Source: Bacillus timonensis (lineage in GTDB: Bacteria > Bacillota > Bacilli > Bacillales > Bacillaceae_L). Taken from it: DNA of 64,000 bases. The notes beneath the pieces were generated by a model that saw only the letters and a program-made list of their open reading frames with translations, made no database searches and was not told the DNA's origin. The position numbers and the translations under genes were made by a program. The DNA lies in NCBI RefSeq assembly GCF_004799755.1, contig NZ_SLUB01000002.1:1-64000 (forward strand), in the 5' to 3' direction. How positions within the stretch are numbered: position 1 is the stretch's first letter; the number at the start of each line of letters is the position of its first letter. Shown here in pieces: positions 1 through 7,913 of the stretch.

Positions 1-19
1 AGATGTGTATAAGAGACAG
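1..19 (+). other. Nextera/Tn5 mosaic-end adapter (artefact)
   Basis: The first 19 bases, AGATGTGTATAAGAGACAG, are identical to the Tn5 mosaic-end/Nextera read adapter. They adjoin the truncated brxB reading frame and put an in-frame TAA (10-12) where its N-terminus should be. This is library-preparation sequence left at a contig edge, not genome. Confidence 0.96.
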
Positions 20-21
20 AT

Positions 22-426
22 ATAGTACAAACAGCCAGAAAAGAAATAACTGATGCTGGATATCAAGAATTAAAAACACCTGAAGAGGTGGATGAAGTAT
101 TAAATCGTAAGGGTACAACTTTAGTGATGGTTAATTCTGTTTGTGGTTGTGCAGGTGGAATTGCAAGACCAGCAGCAGCACATTCGATCCATTATGATAA
201 GCGCCCAGATCAATTAGTAACAGTATTTGCAGGGCAAGATAAAGCAGCAACAGAAAAAGCCAGATCATATTTTGAAGGTTATCCGCCGTCATCTCCATCA
301 TTTGCATTATTAAAAGATGGAAAAATTGTTAAAATGATTGAACGTCATGAAATCGAAGGGCATGAGCCAATGGATGTCATCACTAAATTACAAGAAACCT
401 TTGAAGAATATTGTGAAGAAGTTTAA
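22..426 (+). CDS. brxB: Bacilliredoxin BrxB (YqiW family), 5'-truncated
   Basis: This is the C-terminal 134 residues of a thioredoxin-fold bacilliredoxin, a cytoplasmic protein that removes bacillithiol from S-bacillithiolated proteins. The family CGC active site is visible in [10 protein letters not shown], followed by IARPAA and, later, [12 protein letters not shown] and [10 protein letters not shown], as in B. subtilis YqiW rather than YphP. The open frame runs upstream of the GTG at 88 to the adapter, and residues such as [13 protein letters not shown] match the family, so GTG 88 is not the true start. About ten N-terminal residues are lost at the contig edge. A terminator follows the stop, so it is probably the last gene of its transcript. 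Confidence 0.93.
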   Translation: MVQTARKEITDAGYQELKTPEEVDEVLNRKGTTLVMVNSVCGCAGGIARPAAAHSIHYDKRPDQLVTVFAGQDKAATEKARSYFEGYPPSSPSFALLKDGKIVKMIERHEIEGHEPMDVITKLQETFEEYCEEV

Positions 427-451
427 GAGGCCTTTTAGGCTTCTTTTTTTG
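426..451 (+). terminator. Terminator after brxB
   Basis: An 8-bp stem (426-433 with 437-444, one G-U pair) and a 3-nt loop are followed by a run of T. Confidence 0.8.
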
Positions 452-646
452 TCATAAATTATGCATAATGAGATGAATCTTTTATTACTTTTTTACTTTA
501 ATAGTTTATATTAGTAAAGTATTAAATGAAGATTGCACTAAAATAAACACTAAATTTTCCCTCTGAACTCCCTTGTAATCCGAATAAATTGTAATCATTA
601 TGCAAATGATAGAATTATTAATCAATTATTATTTTTAAAAAACATA

Positions 647-674
647 TTGTATATTTATGCAGATGTGTTAAAAT
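647..674 (+). promoter_or_regulatory. Candidate SigA promoter of artP
   Basis: TTGTAT (647-652) and TAAAAT (669-674) are separated by 16 bp and lie 46 bp before the artP start. The region is very A/T-rich, so chance matches are likely. No convincing arginine-repressor box could be picked out by eye in 452-720. Confidence 0.3.
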
Positions 675-720
675 ACATTCTATCGAATAATTATAAATAA
701 CGTCTTAGGGGGAAAATATA

Positions 721-1506
721 ATGAAAAAGTTTTTACTAGCATCATTGATTACTATTTTATCAATTGCATTTTTAGCAGCTTGTGGGACAAGCGATGACAA
801 TGCAACAGGATCTGAAGAAGGTACGGAATCAAAGAAAGTTTTAACAATGGGAACATCTGCTGATTTCCCACCATTTGAAACAATTGATGAGACAACAGGC
901 GAATATATTGGATTTGATATTGAGTTAGCGAAGAAAATTGCAGAAAAACTTGGTTATGACCTGAAAATTGAAAACATGGACTTTGGTGGTCTTATAAGCG
1001 CATTACAAGCAGAACGTATTGATTTTATCATTTCAGGTATGTCAGCAACTGCCGAACGTAAAGAAAGTGTAGATTTTTCAACAGAATATCATAAATCTGG
1101 GGAAATGTTTGTTACATTAAAGGATTCTGATGTTAAATCATTAGAGGATTTAGACGGTAAAAAGGTTGGGGTTCAATTAGGTTCCATTCAAGAAGAAGGA
1201 GCTAAAAAGATTAAAGAAGAAACACTTAAAAATCTTGAAATCTCAGCTTTAAATAAGGCTCCAGAATTAATTCAAGAGCTAAAAGCAGGAAGAATCGATG
1301 CAGTGTATTTAGATAAGACAGTTGCAGTAGGATTCATTGAAGAACTTGATTTAGCAGGTTTTGATGACCCAACAGAAGCTTCACCAGGTATGGCGATTGC
1401 ATTTGCAAAAGGCAGTGAACTGACTGAGGAATTTAATAAGGTTTTAGATGAAATGAAGGAAAATGGCGAGTTAAAAGCAATCGAACAAGAATGGATCGAA
1501 AAATAA
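721..1506 (+). CDS. artP: Arginine-type ABC transporter substrate-binding lipoprotein
   Basis: This is a family 3 solute-binding protein for polar amino acids, attached to the outer face of the membrane. It has a lipoprotein signal peptide ending in FLAAC with the lipid-modified Cys at residue 21, then a Ser/Gly/Glu-rich linker. The binding domain starts near residue 40 (VLTMGTSADFPPFE) and includes GFDIELAKKIAEKLG and the ISGMSAT.ER segment. RBS GGGGG stands 8 bases before the ATG. It is the first gene of an artP-artQ-artR set and follows brxB as yqiX follows yqiW in B. subtilis. Arginine as substrate is inferred from that synteny. A 280-bp gap with a structured repeat separates it from artQ. 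Confidence 0.9.
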   Translation: MKKFLLASLITILSIAFLAACGTSDDNATGSEEGTESKKVLTMGTSADFPPFETIDETTGEYIGFDIELAKKIAEKLGYDLKIENMDFGGLISALQAERIDFIISGMSATAERKESVDFSTEYHKSGEMFVTLKDSDVKSLEDLDGKKVGVQLGSIQEEGAKKIKEETLKNLEISALNKAPELIQELKAGRIDAVYLDKTVAVGFIEELDLAGFDDPTEASPGMAIAFAKGSELTEEFNKVLDEMKENGELKAIEQEWIEK

Positions 1507-1509
1507 AAA

Positions 1510-1610
1510 AACTTTATTCAGCAAAGGTCCTTCCACTTTAAGTGGGGAATGAAATTATCATCTATATTATGTATATTATGATTGTGAGCACCCATAGGCT
1601 GAATAAAGTT
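1510..1610. repeat. Left hairpin arm pair of dispersed element copy 1
   Basis: A perfect 13-bp inverted repeat (1510-1522 with 1598-1610, AACTTTATTCAGC and its complement) encloses about 75 bp. The same arm type, AACTATATTCAGC, stands at the corresponding place of copy 2 at 9691, so it seems to be part of the repeat rather than a simple artP terminator. It may still fold in RNA and lower read-through into artQ. Confidence 0.7.
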
Positions 1611-1612
1611 TA

Positions 1613-1760
1613 GCCTCCGGCGGATGCCACAGATTTTCAAAGGAAGGTTTTCGAGCATAAGATCAAAGACTAAGAACGCCTCGTCCTGTGGCAACGTCTT
1701 TGTGACCCACCTCGTGTGGGCCTAAAAAATCTAGGCGCAAATACGTCGAGACGTATTTGA
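1613..1760 (+). repeat. Structured dispersed repeat, copy 1
   Basis: This 148-bp block matches 9735-9883 with about 22 differences in a hand alignment, near 85 percent identity. It holds a GTCCT-centred segment (CGTCCTGTGGCAACGTC), a GACCCAC / GTGGGCC hairpin, an outer AGATTTT / AAAATCT pair, and a terminal perfect 10-bp hairpin CAAATACGTC / GACGTATTTG (1739-1760). No reading frame in it looks coding. It lies inside the artP-artQR gene set. Confidence 0.85.
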
Positions 1761-1786
1761 ATAAATGTAGAAATGAGGTGTAAGGC

Positions 1787-2452
1787 ATGGGTTTGGATAT
1801 TGATTTTTCCCGAATCGTGCCTTCAATTCCGTTTATACTAGAAGGGATCGGCCTTACGGTATCCTTTGCACTAGTATCGGCAATTTTAGGTTTAATTTTG
1901 GGGACAATTTTAGCGGTTTTTAAAATTAGTAAGGTTTCATTTTTAAAGTGGTTTGCGGATATTTATACATCCATATTTAGAGGAACACCACTTATCCTCC
2001 AATTGGTTTTAATTTATTTTGCAGTCCCACAGCTTTTTCATTATGATATTGATAAATTTGTAGCTGGGGTGTTAGCATTTGGATTAAACTCAGGTGCGTA
2101 TATTTCTGAAATCATTAGAGCGGGTATTCAGGCTGTAGATAAAGGTCAACAAGAAGCAGCGGAAGCACTTGGGATTTCGTACCGCCCAATGATGTTGGAT
2201 ATTATCCTTCCACAGGCAGTAAAAAATATCTTACCTGCACTTTTAAATGAATTTATAACCTTAACAAAGGAATCTGCAATTGTAAGTACAATTGGGTTAT
2301 TAGATATTATGAGACGTGCTCAAGTTGTCGGATCCAATACATTCCGCTATTTTGAGCCATTATTAATTGCTGGTCTAGTTTATTGGATTATTGTTACAAT
2401 CCTCACATTCCTAGGAGGAAGACTTGAGAGGAGGTTGCGTCGTAGTGAGTAA
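1787..2452 (+). CDS. artQ: Arginine-type ABC transporter permease
   Basis: This is the inner-membrane permease of a polar amino acid importer. The protein has five hydrophobic segments, the EAA-type cytoplasmic loop around [25 protein letters not shown] (residues about 118-143), and the family start [20 protein letters not shown]. The ATG is preceded by GAGGTGTAAGG. It overlaps the artR start by a few bases, indicating translational coupling with the ATPase. Its length of 221 residues is normal. The separation from artP by the structured repeat is unusual, because the three genes are contiguous in B. subtilis (yqiXYZ). Confidence 0.92.
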   Translation: MGLDIDFSRIVPSIPFILEGIGLTVSFALVSAILGLILGTILAVFKISKVSFLKWFADIYTSIFRGTPLILQLVLIYFAVPQLFHYDIDKFVAGVLAFGLNSGAYISEIIRAGIQAVDKGQQEAAEALGISYRPMMLDIILPQAVKNILPALLNEFITLTKESAIVSTIGLLDIMRRAQVVGSNTFRYFEPLLIAGLVYWIIVTILTFLGGRLERRLRRSE

Positions 2453-3179
2453 TGATCATATTAAAGTAGAAGGTCTTCATAAATCTTTTGGAAAGCTTGA
2501 AGTGTTAAAAGGGATTACGACCACCTTTAAACAAGGTGAGGTTGTTGCTATTATTGGTCCTTCTGGTTCTGGAAAATCAACATTTCTAAGATGTTTAAAT
2601 TTACTTGAAAGACCAACTCAAGGACAGATTTGGGTTGGGGAAGATGAAGTCACAAATGCAAAGACGAATATTACGAAGGTTCGTCAGCATATCGGAATGG
2701 TGTTTCAGCATTTTTATCTATTTCCGCATAAGACGGTTCTTCAAAATCTTACTTACGCTCCAATGAAGGTAAAAGGGATTTCAAAAAGTGAAGCGGAAAA
2801 CAAAGCGAGGGAGCTATTAAAGCAAGTTGGTTTATCAGAAAAAGAAAATGAATATCCAAATCGTCTTTCTGGAGGACAAAAGCAGAGGGTTGCGATCGCA
2901 AGGGCTTTAGCAATGGAACCAGAAATCATGCTTTTTGATGAGCCTACTTCCGCACTTGATCCTGAGATGGTAAAAGAAGTTCTTAATGTTATGAAGGGCT
3001 TAGCTAATACTGGAATGACGATGCTCATTGTAACTCATGAAATGGGCTTTGCACGTGAAGTGGCAGACAAAGTACTTTTCATGGATGATGGGTTAATCGT
3101 TGAACAAACAACACCTGATGAATTTTTCACAAATCCAAAAAGCCAACGTGCGCAAGATTTCTTAGAAAAAGTTCTATAA
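2445..3179 (+). CDS. artR: Arginine-type ABC transporter ATPase
   Basis: This is the cytoplasmic ATPase that powers the ArtPQR importer. It shows Walker A GPSGSGKS (38-45), Q-loop FQH (87-89), signature LSGGQ (141-145), Walker B IMLFDE (161-166) and H-loop His198. The frame is open from a TTG at 2424, but the GTG at 2445 (protein [11 protein letters not shown], 244 aa) has GAGAGGAGG about 10 bases upstream and gives the usual family N-terminus, so I place the start there. It then overlaps artQ by 8 bases. A strong terminator follows. Confidence 0.92.
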   Translation: MSNDHIKVEGLHKSFGKLEVLKGITTTFKQGEVVAIIGPSGSGKSTFLRCLNLLERPTQGQIWVGEDEVTNAKTNITKVRQHIGMVFQHFYLFPHKTVLQNLTYAPMKVKGISKSEAENKARELLKQVGLSEKENEYPNRLSGGQKQRVAIARALAMEPEIMLFDEPTSALDPEMVKEVLNVMKGLANTGMTMLIVTHEMGFAREVADKVLFMDDGLIVEQTTPDEFFTNPKSQRAQDFLEKVL

Positions 3180-3185
3180 GTTAAC

Positions 3186-3216
3186 AGGAATGATCCATGT
3201 GATCATTCCTTTTTTC
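3186..3216 (+). terminator. Terminator after artR
   Basis: A perfect 10-bp stem (3186-3195 with 3201-3210), a 5-nt loop and a run of T form a strong rho-independent terminator. Confidence 0.9.
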
Positions 3217-3310
3217 GTGAATTTAGTCATACTAGGAATTGTATAGGTGTTTTATTTTTCCTATTGATAACAATATAATAAAACCATTATTGATTTTTAG
3301 GAGCCGATTT

Positions 3311-4264
3311 ATGTTTAAAATAGGTTATCGCACTTTAAAAACAGCAATAGGTACAACGATTTCTATATCAATCGCAAAACTAATAGGACTTGATAGTTTT
3401 GCTTCTGCTGGAATTTTAACGATTTTATGTATAAAAGTAACAAGGAAAAAATCGCTGGAGAGTTCGTGGGAACGATTTATTGCATGTGTGGTTGGAATCC
3501 TATTTTCATCCGTATTTTTCGAGGGAATAGGCTATCATCCATTAACAATTGGTTTGTTATTGCTATTTTTTATCCCTACTGTTGTAGCCGTAAAAGCTAA
3601 AGATGGGATTGTAACAAGTACCGTCATTATTTTGCATATATTTTCAGCCGGAAAGGTAACATTTGATTTGATTGTTAATGAACTAGGTTTAATTATTATT
3701 GGGATTGGTGTGGCTCTACTCATAAACTTATATATGCCGAGTGTTGACAAGCAACTTCGGGCTTACCAACAAGAACTTGAATCCCTGTTTGGAAATATTT
3801 TAAATGAAATGGTTCATTATCTTCGGACTGGTGAAAGTATATGGGATGGTCGAGAGATAACAGCTGTTGAAAATTTATTAAATAAGGCGAAAAGAATTGC
3901 ATTTAGAGATGTTGAAAATAACCTCATGCGCGATGAAAATTTATATTATACGTATTTTGAAATGAGAGAAAAGCAATTTGAAATTCTGCAAAGGATGTTA
4001 CCTACGATTACTTCGATTACTCAGTCGGTTGAGCAAAGGAGCATGGTTGCCGATTTTATCTTGGAAGTGAGCCAATCCATTCATCCTGGTAACACAGCAA
4101 GTGTTTTCTTGAAGAAACTTGAAGAGATGAGGAAAGTGTTTAGGGAAATGCCATTGCCAAAAACTCGGGAAGAGTTTGAGACAAGAGCTGCTCTTCTTCA
4201 ATTTATTAAAGAAATGGAAGAATATTTAATTATAAAAAGATTATTCAAAGGGTTGCCAACGTAA
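3311..4264 (+). CDS. yqjA: YqjA-type membrane protein, aromatic acid exporter family
   Basis: A 317-residue protein with several N-terminal hydrophobic segments (roughly residues 8-130) and a soluble, helical C-terminal half (from about 135), the layout of the DUF939/aromatic acid exporter family represented by B. subtilis YqjA. I chose ATG 3311 (MFKIGYRTLKTAIG) because AGGAG lies 7 bases upstream and the family starts this way; the longer frame from TTG 3239 has no RBS. Its place after artR repeats yqiZ-yqjA synteny. Substrate and physiological role are unknown. Confidence 0.82.
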   Translation: MFKIGYRTLKTAIGTTISISIAKLIGLDSFASAGILTILCIKVTRKKSLESSWERFIACVVGILFSSVFFEGIGYHPLTIGLLLLFFIPTVVAVKAKDGIVTSTVIILHIFSAGKVTFDLIVNELGLIIIGIGVALLINLYMPSVDKQLRAYQQELESLFGNILNEMVHYLRTGESIWDGREITAVENLLNKAKRIAFRDVENNLMRDENLYYTYFEMREKQFEILQRMLPTITSITQSVEQRSMVADFILEVSQSIHPGNTASVFLKKLEEMRKVFREMPLPKTREEFETRAALLQFIKEMEEYLIIKRLFKGLPT

Positions 4265-4274
4265 AATAATATAG

Positions 4275-4305
4275 CTAAAGGTGACCATTTAGGTCACCTC
4301 CTTAG
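4275..4305. terminator. Convergent terminator between yqjA and prli42
   Basis: A perfect 8-bp stem (AGGTGACC / GGTCACCT, 4279-4299) extends with outer CTAA / TTAG pairs. T-tracts are weak on both sides, so termination strength is uncertain. Confidence 0.6.
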
Positions 4306-4342
4306 GATGTCTACAAGCCTCGTAACACTTTACATCTTCGAA

Positions 4343-4435
4343 TTAGAACCACATACCTACCCCTGCTAAAAGAGTAGTAATAACCATTACTGCAATCATT
4401 AAATAAACCACAATTTTTTGAGTTTTACGGGACAT
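4343..4435 (-). CDS. prli42: Stressosome-associated miniprotein Prli42
   Basis: A 30-residue reading frame codes for a basic start (MSRKTQK) followed by one membrane helix IVVYLMIAVMVITTLLAGVG ending MWF. This matches the Prli42 family, a membrane miniprotein that in Listeria anchors and activates the stressosome. AGGGAG lies 8 bases before the ATG. The gene is convergent to yqjA and fills an otherwise empty 340-bp interval. The assignment rests on the K-rich N-terminus, single helix and length. Another tiny membrane protein is possible, and stressosome function here is inferred. Confidence 0.8.
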   Translation of the reverse strand: MSRKTQKIVVYLMIAVMVITTLLAGVGMWF

Positions 4436-4594
4436 GTCACATACTCCCTTCTGCTTACATGTTTACTCATATTTTACCGCGAAAATGACAGTTGGACAAC
4501 CATTAAGTCCTCTTCATTTAAACTGAAAATACACAATTTTTGATGAGTTCGTGATAAAATATACTTATATATCTATGAAGCGCTTACAACATTG

Positions 4595-4608
4595 AGCGAG
4601 CGCTCGCT
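4595..4608. promoter_or_regulatory. Palindromic operator candidate at mce
   Basis: AGCGAGCGCTCGCT is a perfect 14-bp palindrome. It touches the mce ribosome binding site GAGGAG (4610-4615) and is much more G+C-rich than its surroundings. The position suggests a repressor site, probably TetR-like by shape, for the mce-mmdA genes. No such regulator gene lies nearby. Confidence 0.5.
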
Positions 4609-4622
4609 TGAGGAGTGAAACT

Positions 4623-5048
4623 ATGATTGAAAAGATTGACCATATTGGAATTGCTGTCTCATCAATTGAAAATTCCCTTCCATTTTATACAAACGTTCTC
4701 AATCTTAAGTTAGAAGGAATTGAAAAAGTAGAATCAGAGAAAGTTAGAGTGGCCTTCATCAAAATTGGTGAGTCAAAACTCGAGTTATTGGAGCCACTTT
4801 CCCCAGAAAGTCCAATTGCTAAATTTATTGAAAAACGAGGTGAAGGAATTCACCATATCGCTTTAGGTGTATCCTCCATTGAAGAGCGTATCCAAGAAAT
4901 CAAAAAACATGGCATTCGAATGCTTGCAGATAAGCCTAAGCTCGGCGCAGGCGGTGCTAAGATTGCCTTCATGCATCCAAAATCTACGGGGAGTATTCTA
5001 TATGAACTTTGCGAGAAACCAAGTAAGGGGGAAATAAATAATGGTTGA
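4623..5048 (+). CDS. mce: Methylmalonyl-CoA epimerase
   Basis: The enzyme interconverts (S)- and (R)-methylmalonyl-CoA in propionyl-CoA metabolism. The 141-residue protein is a VOC-fold repeat pair with metal-ligand candidates in KIDHIGIAV near the start, GIHHIALGV in the middle, and the C-terminal Glu of ILYELCE. ATG 4623 with GAGGAG 7 bases upstream is preferred over an in-frame TTG at 4608 that lies within the palindrome. It overlaps mmdA by 8 bases, so the two are translationally coupled, as yqjC-yqjD are in B. subtilis. Confidence 0.9.
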   Translation: MIEKIDHIGIAVSSIENSLPFYTNVLNLKLEGIEKVESEKVRVAFIKIGESKLELLEPLSPESPIAKFIEKRGEGIHHIALGVSSIEERIQEIKKHGIRMLADKPKLGAGGAKIAFMHPKSTGSILYELCEKPSKGEINNG

Positions 5049-6591
5049 TATCTATGAGAAAATAAACGAACTATATGATCGTCGTCGTGAGGTAGAGCTA
5101 GGCGGTGGTGATGAAAAGATTGATAAACAGCATGAAAAAGGAAAATTAACGGCTAGAGAGCGAATTGACTTATTACTTGATAAAGGAACCTTTGTAGAGC
5201 TAAATCCATTTATTGAACATCGTAGTACGGATTTTGGCTTAGCTGATAAAAAGGGACCTGGCGATGGTGTCGTTACTGGTTATGGAAAAATCAACGGAAG
5301 AGCGGTTTATTTATTTTCACAAGATTTTACTGTTTTTGGTGGAGCGCTCGGTGAAATGCATGCGAAAAAAATCGCAAATGTCATGGACTTAGCAGCTAAA
5401 AATGGTGCGCCATTTATTGGCTTAAATGATTCGGGAGGTGCAAGAATCCAAGAGGGGGTTGTCTCTCTGGATGGTTACGGTCATATTTTTTACCGAAATG
5501 CAATCTATTCAGGGGTCATTCCACAAATTTCTGTAATTATGGGACCGTGTGCAGGTGGGGCTGTCTATTCTCCAGCGATTACGGATTTTGTCTTTATGGT
5601 GGAAAAGACATCTCAAATGTTTATTACAGGACCGAAAGTCATTGAAACCGTGACAGGTGAAAAAATTAGTTCAGAGGACTTAGGTGGAGCAAGCGTACAT
5701 AATTCAATCAGTGGGAACGCACATTTTTCAGGAGAAACAGAGGAGGAGGTACTAAAGCAGGTAAGAGATTTAGTAACCTATCTACCTCAAAATAATGAAG
5801 AAAAATCACCCATTCTACCTGTAAAAGAAGATGATGATTATCGACCTAATCTAACAGATATTATTCCATTTGATGCAGTCAGACCATATGATGTTCGCAA
5901 AGTGATTGAACAAGTGGTGGATGAAAAATCATTCATGGAAATTCATAAAGATTTTGCTAAAAATATTGTTGTAGGTTTTGCGAGGATAAAAGGGGAAGTT
6001 GTAGGTCTCGTATGTAACCAGCCGAAATATATGGCTGGTGGGCTTGATATCGATTCATCTGATAAAGCCTCAAGATTCATTCGTTTTTGCGACTCCTTCA
6101 ATATCCCCCTTATTACATTTGAGGATGTGACCGGCTTCTTCCCAGGGGTAAAACAGGAGCATGGAGGTATTATCCGTCATGGTGCAAAAATTTTATACGC
6201 ATATTCTGAAGCAACAGTACCAAAACTAACGGTCATCCTGAGAAAAGCTTATGGTGGAGCATATGTGGCATTAAATAGTAAATCAATTGGGGCTGATTTA
6301 GTTTTTGCATGGCCAAACGCCGAAATTGCTGTAATGGGTCCACAAGGTGCAGCCAATATTATTTTTGCTCGTGAGATTAGTGAAAGTGATGATCCGGAAA
6401 AAACCCGTGCCATGAAAATTGAAGAATATCGTGAAAAGTTTGCCAACCCATATGTTGCAGCTAGTCAGGGCATGGTTGATGACGTCATTGATCCTCGTGA
6501 AACACGAGTTAAAATCGTTCAGGCATTAGAAATGCTTCGTAATAAAAAAGAAACTCGCCCAAATAAAAAGCATGGAAATATTCCTTTGTAG
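5041..6591 (+). CDS. mmdA: Acyl-CoA (propionyl/methylmalonyl-CoA) carboxylase, carboxyltransferase subunit
   Basis: This is a 516-residue biotin-dependent carboxyltransferase of the propionyl-CoA carboxylase beta / methylmalonyl-CoA decarboxylase alpha type (B. subtilis YqjD). The N-terminal lobe has KLTARERIDLLLDKGTF, the acyl-CoA site region NDSGGARIQEGV and the oxyanion glycines GPCAGGAVYSPA. The C-terminal lobe has FEDVTGFFPG, HGAKILYAY and YGGAYVALNSK. Pairing with mce implies propionyl-CoA to methylmalonyl-CoA chemistry. No biotin carboxylase, biotin carrier or methylmalonyl-CoA mutase is adjacent, so partner subunits must be elsewhere. Confidence 0.92.
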   Translation: MVDIYEKINELYDRRREVELGGGDEKIDKQHEKGKLTARERIDLLLDKGTFVELNPFIEHRSTDFGLADKKGPGDGVVTGYGKINGRAVYLFSQDFTVFGGALGEMHAKKIANVMDLAAKNGAPFIGLNDSGGARIQEGVVSLDGYGHIFYRNAIYSGVIPQISVIMGPCAGGAVYSPAITDFVFMVEKTSQMFITGPKVIETVTGEKISSEDLGGASVHNSISGNAHFSGETEEEVLKQVRDLVTYLPQNNEEKSPILPVKEDDDYRPNLTDIIPFDAVRPYDVRKVIEQVVDEKSFMEIHKDFAKNIVVGFARIKGEVVGLVCNQPKYMAGGLDIDSSDKASRFIRFCDSFNIPLITFEDVTGFFPGVKQEHGGIIRHGAKILYAYSEATVPKLTVILRKAYGGAYVALNSKSIGADLVFAWPNAEIAVMGPQGAANIIFAREISESDDPEKTRAMKIEEYREKFANPYVAASQGMVDDVIDPRETRVKIVQALEMLRNKKETRPNKKHGNIPL

Positions 6592-6623
6592 GCATACGAA
6601 TTTGATTTTTGAAGATAATGTGG

Positions 6624-6644
6624 TAGGCTAATTTCATTAGCCTA
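6624..6644 (+). promoter_or_regulatory. Hairpin between mmdA and yqjE
   Basis: A perfect 9-bp stem with 3-nt loop (TAGGCTAAT / ATTAGCCTA) lies just before the yqjE RBS. There is no T-tract, so it is not a classic terminator. It may slow RNA decay or modulate expression. Confidence 0.45.
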
Positions 6645-6666
6645 TACATCTTGGAGGTACATAATT

Positions 6667-7785
6667 ATGATTAATCAGGATAGACTTGTCAATGAATTTT
6701 TAGAGTTAGTACAAGTAGACTCAGAAACAAAATTCGAAACAGAAATTGCCAAGGTTTTAAAAGAAAAATTTACAGCATTGGGTGTACATGTTGTTGAGGA
6801 TGACACAACTGGTCAAACCGGACATGGTGCAGGGAATTTAATTTGTACCCTTGAAGGAACAAAAAATGATGTGGATACCATATATTTTACATCTCACATG
6901 GATACAGTTGTCCCTGGTAAGGGCATAAAGCCTTCTATCAAGGATGGATATATTGTCTCAGATGGAACAACCATTTTAGGTGCAGATGATAAAGCAGGCT
7001 TAGCTGCAATGTTTGAAGCGATTCGAGTGCTTAAGGAAAATCAAATTTCACATGGTAAAATCGAATTTATTATTACAGCAGGTGAAGAATCAGGTCTTAT
7101 GGGCGCTAAAGCATTGGACCGCTCGATGATTACTGCAAAATATGGCTATGCCCTTGATAGTGATGGCAAGGTTGGTAACATTATTGTAGCTGCACCAACA
7201 CAAGCGAAGGTGAAAGCAACAATTATTGGCAAAACAGCACATGCCGGTGTTGCCCCTGAAAAAGGTGTCTCAGCGATTACAATGGCTGCTAAAGCAATTT
7301 CAAGAATGCCTTTAGGTCGAATTGACGAAGAAACAACTGCAAATATTGGACGTTTTGAAGGTGGAACACAAACAAATATCGTTTGTGACCATGTTGAAAT
7401 TTTGGCTGAAGCTCGTTCATTACTTACAGAAAAAATGGAAAGCCAAGTTCGAAAAATGAAAGAAGCTTTTGAATCTGTAGCTGCTGAAATGGGTGGTAGA
7501 GCAGAGGTTGAGACGACAGTCATGTATCCAGGTTTTAAATTTGCAGATGGTGACCATGTTGTTGAGGTTGCAAAACGAGCAGTTGCAAGAATCGGACGTC
7601 AAAGTGAACTACAACAAAGTGGTGGAGGCAGTGATGCGAACGTCATCGCAGGACATGGCATTCCAACAGTAAATCTAGCAGTTGGTTATGAAGAAATCCA
7701 CACAACAAATGAAAAAATGCCAATCGAAGAACTCGTTAAAACGGCTGAACTAATCGTTGCGATTGTTGAAGAGGTTGCAAAATAA
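6667..7785 (+). CDS. yqjE: M20 family metallopeptidase (YqjE, tripeptidase-like)
   Basis: A 372-residue cytoplasmic zinc aminopeptidase of the M20/PepT-like group. Metal and catalytic motifs are TSHMDTVVPG (about 75-84), GADDKAGLAA (about 108-117) and the catalytic glutamates in ITAGEESGLMG (about 139-149). A dimerisation lid domain with KTAHAGVAPEKG follows, and the last metal His lies in YEEIHTTNE near the C-terminus. TTGGAGG precedes the ATG. The position after mmdA matches yqjD-yqjE. Probable role: release of amino acids from small peptides; the exact specificity is not visible. Confidence 0.88.
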   Translation: MINQDRLVNEFLELVQVDSETKFETEIAKVLKEKFTALGVHVVEDDTTGQTGHGAGNLICTLEGTKNDVDTIYFTSHMDTVVPGKGIKPSIKDGYIVSDGTTILGADDKAGLAAMFEAIRVLKENQISHGKIEFIITAGEESGLMGAKALDRSMITAKYGYALDSDGKVGNIIVAAPTQAKVKATIIGKTAHAGVAPEKGVSAITMAAKAISRMPLGRIDEETTANIGRFEGGTQTNIVCDHVEILAEARSLLTEKMESQVRKMKEAFESVAAEMGGRAEVETTVMYPGFKFADGDHVVEVAKRAVARIGRQSELQQSGGGSDANVIAGHGIPTVNLAVGYEEIHTTNEKMPIEELVKTAELIVAIVEEVAK

Positions 7786-7802
7786 AGTTCATTCCAAAAA
7801 GT

Positions 7803-7838
7803 GAAATTCTCTTTTAGTATGGGAGTTTCTCTTTTTTT
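7803..7838 (+). terminator. Terminator after yqjE
   Basis: A 9-bp stem with G-U pairs (7803-7811 with 7821-7829) is followed by CTCTTTTTTT. Confidence 0.75.
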
Positions 7839-7913
7839 ATTTCTTTTCCCAAATGGGTAAAGTATGATAAAAAGAGAATATAGATTGTTGTTACTACGGT
7901 AGAGGTGAAACTT

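Noticed and set aside
1-19. End of a real Tn5-type transposon
   Set aside because: It is exactly the synthetic mosaic end at the contig edge with no transposase or second end nearby.
88-426. Complete 112-aa protein starting at GTG 88
   Set aside because: Family residues continue in frame upstream to the adapter, so it is a truncated brxB, not a short gene.
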